In this document: piece after piece, positions 10,226 through 21,128 of the stretch
Layout of the letters: each line of letters starts with the position of its first letter
Numbering within the stretch: the first letter of the stretch is position 1
DNA from: Medicago truncatula
Taxonomy: Eukaryota; Streptophyta; Magnoliopsida; Fabales; Fabaceae
Assembly (NCBI RefSeq): GCF_003473485.1
Contig: NC_053049.1
Span: forward strand, 17,546,001 to 17,610,000
DNA: 64,000 bases
Direction: 5' to 3'
The notes under the pieces: generated by a model
Seen by the model: the letters and a program-made list of their open reading frames with translations, nothing else
What the model was told of the DNA's origin: nothing
Databases searched by the model: none
Made by a program: the position numbers and the translations under genes

Positions 10226-11709
10226 ATGGATGCTGCTTCAAGGAATAAGGTTAGTTCTTCTTCTGATTCTCACATTCACGAAGACATTGCTTTCTCCATT
10301 CTCTCCAAATTACCTCTCAAATCACTCAAACGTTTCACCTGTGCTAACAAATCATGGTCACTTCTTTTCCAAAACCCTAATTTCATGAACATGTTCCGCA
10401 CCAATTTCCTCAAATCCAAACACGATGACGATGCCGAAACACGTCTCCTCTTATTGGAACAGTCAGGGTTTCCCATTCAGCAATCTCTTTCCATCCTTTC
10501 TGGTGAAAGGTTTGAAATTAGGGCTAATTTGGATTGGCCACTTCCTCTTCAACAGCAAGGTGACAATGCCAATCAATTTCCTTTTCCTTTTCAAATGGGT
10601 GGTGGTAACGAAATCAATGTCAATGACTTTGCTTTTTTTTCAAGTGGGTGATGAAAATGCCAATCTTTTTCCTTTTCAAGTGGGTGGTGGTAACAATGCC
10701 AACGCCAATCTCTTTCCTTTTCAAGTGGGCAACAACAATGACAATGCCAATGCCAATCCCTTTCCCTTTCAATTGGGTGGTGACAATGCCAATCTCTTTC
10801 CTTTTTGCTCCTCCTACTTTCATTTTGGGCTCTGCTAGTGTTAATGGCACTCTTTGTCTCTACTGAGGGTTAACGACTGTATTGTGGAACCCTGCTACCG
10901 CGGAGTATAAGATCATTCCTGATAGCCTTCAACAGAAGGAGAACATTGAGTTTAATCTTCCTCCTCGTGGGTTTGGTTATGACTGTGTTTCAGATGATTT
11001 TAAGGTGATTCGGAAGGTTAGATATCCCTTAGAATTTGAAGGTGATGATTGGGTTTGTTTACCGAACAAGGATGACCCTTTTTGGGAGACTGATGTACAC
11101 AACCTTGACATGAATGACGGTTTTTGGGAGGAGAAGGGGCTCATTGTCAAGTTGTATGAACCATTTTGGGAGATGTATAGCCTCAAGCGTGATTCTTGGA
11201 GGAAACTTGATGGATTTGATGATATGCCTGTTTCTTACCCTGGTATAATGTCTATGGTGAACTTGAATGGATTTTGCCACTGGTTGACCCAAGGACCTGA
11301 TGTAGTGTCCTTCGACTTTAGCAAGGAGACATTCGTTGCAACTACCTTACCTTCTTCAGATGTAAGACATAGATCATACTCGTTTGCCTTGGTGGAGTTA
11401 AATGAGTCTCTTTCTGTCATCTATAATTACGACAGGACGCCTGATTTTCATATTTGGGTTTTGGGTGAAGTGGGTGTCAAGGAATCATGGACCAAGCTCT
11501 TTGTTGTCGGGCCTTATAATTGTTTGATTGTCTGTCCTATCTCAGTAGGGAACAAGAACCGTATATTTTTCAGGGAAGAAGATTCTGAGCTAGGCTGGCT
11601 AGATTTAAGTACCCAAAGGGTTGAAAGATTTGAAGTTCAAGGCAAGTCATTTTGTACGTACATGGTAATCTATCAGGAAAATCTTCTTCCTTTTCCAAGG
11701 AATGAATAA
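10226..11709 (+). pseudogene. Broken F-box gene with F-box-associated domain
   Basis: The N-terminus (10226-10648) is a normal F-box with a short leader (HEDIAFSILSKLPLKSLKRF). The C-terminal half (10882-11709 and somewhat upstream) is the associated beta-rich domain ending LLPFPRNE. Against the intact paralogue at 54023-55159 there are three lesions. The frame shifts at a T run near 10629-10637, it shifts again near 10805 after an expanded minisatellite, and a TGA at 10864-10866 replaces a Gln codon after NGTLCLY. It also has about 35 extra residues (DDPFWETDVHNLD region) that the paralogue lacks. F-box proteins of this type recruit targets to SCF ubiquitin ligases. This copy could at most make a truncated F-box peptide. 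An unusual intron skipping the lesions is not excluded but no good splice sites were obvious. Confidence 0.88.
10560..10810 (+). repeat. Coding minisatellite in the F-box pseudogene
   Basis: About five imperfect units of roughly 40-50 bp, each containing CCTTTTCAA then GTGGG and AACAATGCCAA-like text, encode repeats of the form PFQ-GG-N-NAN in one frame. The intact paralogue has only one short equivalent (QQDANADAPP). The repeats change frame along their length. Confidence 0.85.
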
Positions 11710-14090
11710 TTTCAGCTAGTGATTCATGAACTTTGTTCTTAGATTTAGCATTTTATATCAAGATGAATGTTATGAAGTTATCTAGAAACTGTGACTAATT
11801 CCAGAGTTCTATACTCCATAACACTATGTCACTTTGTTATTTGACATTTATTTGTATGGAGAAATGAGATATATAACCTACTTGTTCTTGGTGGCAATTA
11901 AAACCTAATTGATTGAAATAAATTGCCTATTTACTCTACTCTGTTTATGTATTCCCGTGGTTATATTGACATGACATTGTGTATAAAAGCTTAAGGTCTT
12001 GTTTCTTCAATTAATAATTAGTTTTAAGCCATTCAGGCATGTTGTGCTTAGACTGTGCCACTTGATCAATGCATGTGAATTTGGTTGTTAGAAGTCAGTT
12101 ATAGAATTGTTTTGTTGCTTCAGAATGACGATTTTCCACATCATACTCCTTTTGTCAGCTCCAAAGGTATGGTATTGTTTTGTAGCTTCAGAATTGATCA
12201 ATATACTAAAACAACTCAAGTTTCAGATTTGAGGGCTATCCATCTTAATTTTCTCAAGTTCTCCATCTTATACACATATAAAATCTGGTCTAGTTAACAA
12301 GAATCCTTTATTATAGATTTTGAGACATGGAATGTCTAATAGACTTCAACGCTAAATTATAGTTTTGATTCAACACTAATTGCTAGCATGCGAGTTCTAA
12401 TTTATTGATCTAGATTGCTTTGTTTACTCTGCTCTGTTTATGTATTCTCATATTTAAGTTTATGATCATACATTGAGATAAAATGAACAAAATTTTATCA
12501 CAGGTTTTTGTATATACAATCTGAAGTTAATTTTCTTGCGCAATTTCGAACCTGTTTGGTCCTTTGTCTCAAAAATGTTATTTTGGAAAGTTGGATTCCC
12601 AAACACACACTTCTTAATTCCACATCTTGCGAAACATTTTGATGTTCAGGTATTGTATGTTTATTTCCTACTTTGAGCAATCTTTAACTGGTTTGGCTGG
12701 GTTACTAAATAAATAATGCAAAATAATATACTAGAGTTTACTTGAATTTGTATTATTTTGGGACGTCCAAGAAGTTGTATGCTAGCTAATGAGGTTTTCT
12801 GCAAAATTGAGACTAGCTGACTTTGAAATATTCGAGTTTCATTTTGAGCATCTTTGTTAAAGTATCAAGTTCAATGAATTTCACAAGTCTTGCTCTTCAT
12901 TCTTTAATTTTGGAGCTGATGTGTAATCTTCTGGTTTATAATACTGTCTAATAGGAAATATCAATGCAGAAATTGAAAATTTAGAAGGTAGGTATCAATG
13001 TACTATAGTTTGGAACAGTAAAAGTTAGATAACTCTTTAGATGTCCTGATTTTATAGTAACATCTTCCCAGGTCGGGTTTGGTGAATCCAAGTTCTGATA
13101 ATGTTTCTATGGCTTTGTTCTTTTATCCTGTTTTGAGGTTGTTATATTTTGTTTTCCTCTAATGAATGATTATTTGACTAATATAAAATAATTGCAAATT
13201 TACTGTTTTATGTGATGAGTTGGAGAAACCGGCATACTCAAGCTTAATGTTCATGAATATGAGGGTTTAGAACAACATGGTTGAATACAAAAATTCCTCA
13301 CTGCCATACCATTGGTTCATTGATAAAGAAAAGTTAACCTATGTGTACAGACAAAAGTTAGTAAATTGGTGCATATGTCTGTCTGACTGTCTTAATAATT
13401 TGTATGACTTTTTTTAGTTATTTATTATATGAATGCTTTTAAATATTGTGTTCTATTATTGCAAATTGAAAAATTTAGTAGATAATGCATGCAGATTCAG
13501 GTTATGTATTTGCCACCCTTATGCCTCAACTAGGATTTATAAAGTAATGAATGTCAATTTCAACTGCTTTAGCACCTTCTTTTAACGTGACTTGGACAAT
13601 TTCAAGGAGTTTTAGCTGTCCATTTTCTTTGGGTTTATCCTTCATCTGGGATTGGATGAACCATTAAAACTTGTTCTAGAATATGGTCGTGTTTTAGAGC
13701 GCTTTATCTGTGTATCACTCCTCTGTGTGTTGGAAACCATAGGTAAAATAAGCATTTGAGCTTGAAAGAAACAGAAACTCAATGGAGTTCATATTGATAC
13801 TTGATAAAGATGGTAAAATGAGTACATGAGATTTGAGATGCTCTATATGTGGAGCTTTTGTATCTGATTTTTTTTTATTGGAATAGAGTACCCTTAAGAC
13901 AATTTTTAAAAAGAAAATTTAGATCACTGGAAGCACATTTCATACAAAGTAAGCTATGGAAAACCACAAATGTCATTAATGACTTACAATCAAGTTTATA
14001 ACACACTAACTGAGAAGTTTTTAACTTAAAATCCATGTTGTGAAAGCCAAAGATTTAACCATATATGTTAATCCCCGTTGGTCCTAGAAC
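11710..14090 (+). repeat. 3' flank of F-box gene, copy 1
   Basis: No gene is visible. The stretch matches about 52135-54020 (inverted, behind the intact F-box gene) and 21129-23630 (direct). Shared anchors include TTAATAATTAGTTTTAAGCC, GGGACGTCCAAGAAGTTGTA and TGCCTCAACTAGGATTTATA. It is treated as duplicated non-coding flank. Short frames inside it are not conserved between copies. Confidence 0.85.
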
Positions 14091-14113
14091 CCAGTTTCTA
14101 TATGTGCTTGTAG

Positions 14114-15765
14114 GTTTGAGGTTTTTGACCATGCAAAGTTTGATGATTGGGCGGAGAAGGGTGTAGCACCAGCCATAAAACTCAGTTTAAAACTTTATGA
14201 AGATATTTTGAATCTGGGGTATAAGGTCATTCTACTTACAGGGCGGAGTGAAAGTCATAGGGCTGTTACTGTTGATAATTTGATAAATGCCTGCTTTCGG
14301 GATTGGCACCAGCTCATATTAAGGTAATTCCCACAAAGCTTGTTAAGCCTGTATGTTTTTGTTTTTTTTCTGTGATCTTATACAATTTTAGGACTTGTCA
14401 CATTTGAAATTTGATTTTAGTGCATAGGCATTGATTCACATTTTCAAATCCTCCTCTTTATCAACTACAAGTGACTCTGGCATGGGGCAAATAGTTTTAC
14501 ATCAGTCCCTTTTGGATGAATTAGCTTGCGAATTGAGATAGTACCTAAAGGCAATGTTAGATGACCAAGAACGCCGAACGAACGGGTACGTAGTCTTTAC
14601 TTTTGGAGGATCATGAAAGTCACCCTTTAATCGTCCCTCTACTTAATAAAAGATTTAGATCAAAATGGCCTTGTTAAAGAGGCTTTTGACATAACTTAAC
14701 AACCTTGGCTGCTTCATGTAGTCGACCCGCACCTCGTGGAAATTATTGTTTTATGTAGTAAGTTAATTTTGTGTGCTAAAATAATTGAAACCATTTCATA
14801 CTCCTTCCTTACATTAGCTCCCAGTTTCTACTGTAATTAAAGTACCGAAGTAGTCCTGAACGTCCTTCAACCTGAAATGTGTGTGGTTTAACAGCCACTG
14901 TCTTCAGTCTTAACAATGTGAAATGTTGGCATTGATTTTAGTTTTCAAGATGCATATTGCATTTATACTCTGTATAAAATAAAGATATTAGGCTTAAGTT
15001 ATGAGCTGATTCTTCTATTGTGAATGAAATGAACACAAATGTGGTTGGTATTGTCATGCATTTGTCCATTTGATTAAGCCAATCCTAATGCTGTCTGCTA
15101 TCATATATGTAATTTGTTGTGTCTGCCAATGCTGTATCCAGCTTCATGTAAATTTTTGGATAAGGTTTCACTGAATCATTGTTGTTGTGGTCGTTGCTAT
15201 AAAATAATGAAAAATGGAAAAGAAATGAGAGAATAAACTTTATGCCTTTATTCTGTTATTACAAATGTACTCTAATATTTAAATTCCTCATTTCTTTTCG
15301 TAATTTATTTCCATTTTAAGAAATTCATTTTCAGATTTTCTAAATTCCACAATCTTTTCTGCTGTTATGTCGTAGACATTTTGTCAGCTCTTTTCGTATT
15401 TGTTGGTGAATGCCTGAAAATTTTACTCTATATACTATAATTTAAATCACAGTATATAGTAGGTTTAGGACCTGATTTTAATTTAAACCCATCGTCTTCC
15501 CTAATCATTAATTTGGATTAACCTTCTTTTTTAACATCAAATGCCTTAAAATCAGAAAATCATGATTCAGTGCATGTTTGAAAATTCGTTGGAGAGATCT
15601 CAAACATACATTTGAAGTATCTCCAAAAGATTTCCAAATACACTACTTCACCGTTGGCTTTCGATTAACAATCACTAACTACATCAAAGTCCACTTGTAA
15701 TCTGGAGTCTTGATAATTTGACTATTTTAGCACTAGCAAATTTTGGTATGCCTAGTTGTATCCGC
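14114..15765 (+). pseudogene. Acid-phosphatase fragment: exon 2 plus intron 2 (copy B)
   Basis: Positions 14114-14323 match phosphatase exon 2 base for base in length (210 bp), with an acceptor-like TTGTAG before it and AAG|GTAATT after it. The exon is still open and keeps the HAD motif LLTGRSE. Substitutions include Gly to Cys in NACFRDWHQ. The following ~1.4 kb matches intron 2. Exons 1 and 3 are absent, so no phosphatase can be made. It lies between the F-box 3' flank and the second P450. Confidence 0.9.
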
Positions 15766-16655
15766 ATAGTTTTTGTCTTAGGTTTTAAGAATCTAACCTG
15801 TTTTTTGTTGTCAACTTGTTACCATATTTAGACATTCACTAGTGCTTTTAGTACGAAATATATCCACGCGAAATTAATTGTTTTTGTGAGATTAATATGT
15901 GATTGTTTCATTGATTTCTTAGTTCTGTACTATCTTTTCATGTTATTAGTTTATCTCTGTAACTTCATTGTGTGTGAAAAAATTCATTTCGTATATCACG
16001 GCTGTTAGTCATTAATGTAGCTTGTTTAGTCACTGATTATATTTGTAGCCCCCATCTAACACCTAGTGCTTCAGCCAGTGTGGTTGTGGTTGACACAAAA
16101 ATGTCCTCTTTTCTACAAGCTGCAATAGAAACAGAACCATTCTCTAATAACCATCCCCCAACAAGTGGAGCCATCAATGTAACCTCTGTTAGTTGCATAA
16201 GTTTGAATATATGGAACAGAATTAGTTTGTACTAGTAGTTCATGACGGGTCATTTAGTCCTGGGTCAACTAACAATTAAGTAAAATATTCTACGAAAATC
16301 AGTAAAGTATGCGTAGTTTAAATCATATTATTATTATTTATTTATTTTTTAATAAAAAGTTTAGATGAGTTGGGTTCCGAAGACTCATCAGAGTTAAGAC
16401 AGACTTCAAAGTTCAAAAACGTATTTATATCAAAGAGAAAGAGCATTTACATATTTACTTACGAATCATTTATCAAAGAGATCTTTACACCGGTAATGAA
16501 AGTTGAATCCACGTCCTTATCGATGGATGAGTATATTCTATGAAACCAAACTACATTTATTTTAAAGTTAATTAGAAAAGTTTATATTTGATCTACCTAA
16601 CCACTTAAAAACTTAATTTGCCGGCCGGATCTACCAAACAAAAGTACAAGTTGGT
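15766..16655. other. Upstream region of P450 copy B
   Basis: The first ~250 bases continue phosphatase intron sequence (compare about 31220-31500). From about 16230 the text matches the upstream region of P450 copy A (GGGTCATTTAGTC near 16250). No separate gene is seen. Confidence 0.6.
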
Positions 16656-16667
16656 CATATATAAATA
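16656..16667 (+). promoter_or_regulatory. TATA box of P450 copy B
   Basis: CATATATAAATA is conserved with copy A. The leader is about 40 bases longer here, with extra sequence around TTTCTCTCTGTTTCTG before the start. Confidence 0.65.
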
Positions 16668-16794
16668 GACATATTGAGCTCCTCATGATACTCACTTGTA
16701 TTGAACAAGTTCAATAATTCATAGTTGTCTCAATTCTTTACAACATCACTTTACAACATATTTCTCTCTGTTTCTGTTCCACTATATAAAAAAA

Positions 16795-18992
16795 ATGGAC
16801 TTGTTACAAAGTTCCACACTTACCTACCTAGTAATAATTTTCACTTTCTCTATACCTCTCCTTCTCAAATTTCTTATTCCAACAAACAAAACCAACAAAA
16901 TAAACTACTCTAAGCTTCCACCAGGTCCTTCACCACTTCCCATAATTGGAAACCTTCTAAAACTAGGCAACAAACCACATCATTCTTTAGCAAACCTTTC
17001 CAACATACATGGTCCAATAATGACACTAAAATTAGGCCAAGTTACAACCATTGTAATATCCTCAGCAGACATAGCAAAAGAAGTCCTACAAACACATGAC
17101 AACATACTATCAAACCGGACTGTCCCAGACGCACTCTCCGTTCTCAACCATGATCAATATAGTTTGTCATTTATGCGTGTTTCTCCGCGTTGGCGTGACC
17201 TTAGAAAAATTTGCAATAACCAGTTGTTTGCAAACAAAACTCTCGATTCGAGCCAGACACTAAGGCAGAGGAAATTACAAGACCTCTTAGACGACATCAA
17301 AAAGTGTAGTGAAATTGAGGAAGCTGTGGATATTGGAAGAGTTGCTTTCATGACGACGACTAATTTGTTGTCAAATACTTTTTTCTCGGCAGATTTTGTG
17401 CATTCTGTCGAGGAAGCTGGAGAGTATAAGGAGATTGTTGTGAGTATATTGAAGGAAGTTGGAGCACCGAATTTGTCAGATTTTTTTCCTATGCTGAAGA
17501 TTTTTGATTTGCAAGGTATTAGAAGGCGTTCTGTTATTTCTGTTAAGAAGGTTTTGAGTATATTTAGGAGATTTGTTGGGGAAAGGTTGAAGATGAGGGA
17601 AGGTACTGGTTCTATTGGGAATGGTGATGTGCTTGATGCTTTACTTAACATTTCTTTGGATGATGGGAAGATTGAGATGGATAAAGATGAGATTGAACAT
17701 TTGTTGATGGTATGTTTTCTTTGATTCTTTCTATATTTAAGTGTTTGAATATTTGGTATCTAATTATATTTGTGTTAATATATTGGATTTAATTTATATA
17801 CAACGTGTATCAATCATGACCACTGGATCACTAAAATAGTTGACTTTAACCATAACTATTTTTAAAATCACACTCATGGTTGTGATTTGTCAACAATATA
17901 ACTTTTATTCACTGGCACGGTATGAAAATGAATCCATAATATATTTAGTGGTGAACCACTTCCACCATAGACTAGTACTTAAAATTGGCTAAAACAGCAA
18001 CGATATGTGTATTTCTTTTGAAGCATATGTTCACTTATATTTGTTTCCGATACCGAGAAAGTCACCCGATAAGTACCGGTTTGACAAAAACAAATACGAG
18101 CTGAGTTTTAATGAACACATATTTGGTTTTGCTTGGTTTTGTCAAATTAACATCTAGGCCATTGTCTCAGTTACATCAAGGACACCCGTAAAGTTTTATT
18201 TTTTGAGAGCCAACGTTTGTCCTAATCGTTAGAGTTTCAAACGACTTTAAATATTGATCTAAGGTAGACCACCTTTCAACATGTCCATAGTTGAACTTGC
18301 ATATATTTAAATATTAATAATGAGGTAGAGTGTTACAATTTCAAAGACTTACTAAATAATTTTGGTATGTATACCAGAACATATTTGTTGCAGGAACAGA
18401 CACAATAACATACACACTAGAATGGGCAATGGCAGAGTTAATGCAAAATCCAGAAATCATGTCAAAAGTACAAAAAGAACTTGAACAAGTTGTTGGCAAA
18501 GGTATTCCAATACAAGAAACAGACATAGCTAAGTTACCATACATGCAAGCAGTTATAAAAGAAACTCTTCGTTTACATCCATCAGTTCCCTTATTACTTC
18601 CTCGTAAAGCAGAAACAGATGTTGAAGTTGGTGACTACATTATTCCAAAAGATGCACAAGTTTTGATCAATGCATGGGTTATTGGTAGAGACCCAAATAA
18701 ATGGGATAATGCTAATGTTTTTGTACCAGAGAGGTTTTTGGATAGTGAAGTTGATGTTAAAGGACATCATTTTGAGCTTATTCCATTTGGGTCTGGAAGA
18801 AGAATTTGTCCTGGTTTGCCTTTGGCTATTAGAATATTGCCTATGATGTTGGGATCTTTGGTTAATTGCTTTGATTGGAAACTTGAAGATGGATTGAATA
18901 TTGATGATTTGAATAAAGAAGATGAATATGGGATTACTTTGGAAAAATCTCAACCTCTGAGAATTGTTCCAATCAAATTGACTAAACAATAA
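16795..18992 (+). CDS. CYP76-like cytochrome P450, copy B
   Basis: Exons 16795-17709 and 18378-18992 encode 509 residues with the same intron position and phase as copy A. Motifs are intact: anchor, LPPGPS hinge, I-helix AGTDTI (the second Thr of copy A is Ile here), ETLR, PERF and FGSGRRICPG. Differences cluster in the membrane anchor and linker (residues 21-40) and around substrate-recognition-like segments of exon 2 (for example AETDVEVGDY against AEIDVEIGEY). The intron is 668 bp and lacks the foldback element of copy A. Both copies look functional, so this is a recent tandem pair, presumably with shared or slightly diverged substrates. Function as a monooxygenase of small lipophilic metabolites is inferred from family only. 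Confidence 0.93.
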
Positions 18993-19580
18993 TCTACCAT
19001 ATATGCACGATTCTCTCCCACAGTGTAGCGGCACAACAACAAAAGAAAAATTGTGTAGAAAAGTGCTACCTCATGTGATGGTATATTGAGTTAGTTAAAA
19101 AATATTTTACTGCAGCGCAACACCGTGAGAGAGGATCTGAGTGCTATATGCACATGTTATACACATGTGTGTTAGTTCTAACAAAATAAACGATTATGGT
19201 CAAATGTAAGTGTTATTTGATGTTTTGTTTTCTTTGTCGACTTTGTTGTAATACCCCCCTTGTCGCGACCTTTTTGTCTTAGTGTTGTAAGTGTTCTAGG
19301 TGATGTTAAGAGAACAACCAATATTCAATTTAGAACAAGACGTAGCTACAAAGAATGTATAATTTTGGTAGCTTCAATATAGTGAATGGATCAGGTCATC
19401 TTTGTTGAGTTGAAAGCTTGATTTTGGAGTTTAATTTATTTTACCTTATGCTTTTTAGTTTTATTTTTAAGCTTTGTTAACAACTTCAGTAGTACAATTT
19501 AGAATACAATGAAGTATATGAAAACTATAAAAGAATATGGATGGATGTCTTTGCTAGCAAGTGGACAACCGATATTGACT
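18993..19580 (+). repeat. 3' flank shared with P450 copy A
   Basis: This matches the flank after copy A but has an insertion of about 170 bases near 19310-19490 relative to it. It marks the downstream edge of the duplicated unit. Confidence 0.75.
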
Positions 19581-20335
19581 TTAGTGGTTATGATAGTTTA
19601 GGGATCCAACTCACAACCTCCTTCTTAATACTCTTTCAATATCCCTTAATCATTTCATATAATTTTATTTTACATAACATAAAATTGACTTGAGAGTAAG
19701 AATAAAGATGCGAGAAAATGATGTTAATAATTTAATAATGTAAATGTTATGTCATTCTTTGAGTTTCAAAAGTCATTTTAAAATGAAACAAACACCTAGC
19801 TATAAATCTTACGAACAAATCAAGACTTACTTCAAAAAAAATTATTGGTAACAAATCATCTTTAATTACATAAGTAATATGCAAAAGCAGACACCACATG
19901 TTGAAAATTGCTGAAAGATTTTTTTTAGAGGTAAATATTATAATTCTCCACATAAAATTCTCTTTATACCATTTGAAAGATATTAAAAGATCAACAACTA
20001 ATATTTATTTGAAAATCAAATTCAATCGTAGATGGTAAAATAAATGTTAGGGGTAATTTTTTCATTTCTCAATGTATAATAAAAAAATTAGAAAAAAAGT
20101 AACATATTAAACCAATTAGATGGATCCTTAAATGATAAACTGTTTGGAAGAATTTGAGCTTAATTTTTAGAGTAAATAATTTTTTTGTTAGACTTTACTT
20201 ATCAAACTCGAGATTACTATGATCCTTCCTCCTACAAACCGGAGAGTTAACACAAAAAAAGTAACATACTTAAAACATTTAGATGGAATCGTAACATCTC
20301 TTAGGCTAATTAGAAGTTTGGATTCAAACGCAGCT
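19581..20335. other. Intergenic, one small shared repeat
   Basis: Positions about 20060-20180 match 55260-55370 on the opposite strand (for example AAACCAATTAGATGGATCC against its relative). Otherwise it is AT-rich sequence without a recognisable feature. Confidence 0.5.
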
Positions 20336-20339
20336 CTCT

Positions 20340-21128
20340 ATGTGTACGATGTTAAAGACCAATTTGTTTGCCGAGGTAGAAGACAATGACACTCCTAGCC
20401 TTGTCCACCATCTCGGTCTTCTCCGCTTGTGTCATGGTGACCGGTAACACACCTTCACCCTTCAAAGTTTTCTCACACTTTTGGTGTATCAACACCGCTT
20501 ACATCTTCATCTTCCATAACCTAAAATCATTCCTTCCGGTGAACTTCTCAATATCCCACTTTTAACCCATGGTACTCACTAAACCAATTCACTCCTATGC
20601 CCCACGGTGGGCGGCAATTGTTATGAATTCAGACTCAAAATCACACTAATACAAACTATGATGTGTAGAGCAAAGGAAAGTAGTAACCAATATTAAAGTA
20701 AACACAAGCAATAACAACAATAACATCACCTAGATCTAATCTAGGAATCAAAGTGAAAAACACAAAATCACAAGCAAAAGATAAAGAGAGAAGAGAAACA
20801 ACTTGACCAAAGAAACAAACACACCATTGACCCAGTTCGGTCCAACTTGACCTATTCTGGGGAGAGATTGATCTCTCCAAACACTATCAATGAGTTCTTA
20901 CAAAAGATACAAATGAGTTACAAGAAATTAGCTTCAACAAGCTCGCAAAGAACAACTATAGTTTCTATCCATTTTTCCAATCTCACCGATGAACAAGACA
21001 CTCAACAATTTTCACTCACCCAAGGTGTTTACAATGTTTCCCAACCCAAGAGAAATCTAATTAAAGACCCTCTATCCTAAAGTTCTCTCCTTTGATTTCC
21101 CAAGTTCTCGTGATAATCAAAAACCCTA
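20340..21128 (-). mobile_element. Ty1-copia remnant: LTR part plus start of gag
   Basis: Read on the minus strand, 21128 to about 20600 matches the LTR piece at 56450-56830. It is followed by a leader (CCGCCCACCGTGGGGC) and then the beginning of a copia gag polyprotein around 20590-20360, with recognisable pieces such as WDIEKFTGRNDFRLWKMKM and TMTQAEKTEMVDKARS. A stop interrupts gag and everything after it is missing. The 5' edge coincides with the transcribed part of the LTR rather than its U3 end. It was inserted beside or within the F-box 3' flank copy that follows. Confidence 0.75.

Noticed and set aside
18594-19034. 146-codon frame antisense to P450 copy B exon 2
   Set aside because: Shadow frame with low-complexity Ile/Asn/Ser composition; not preserved over copy A.
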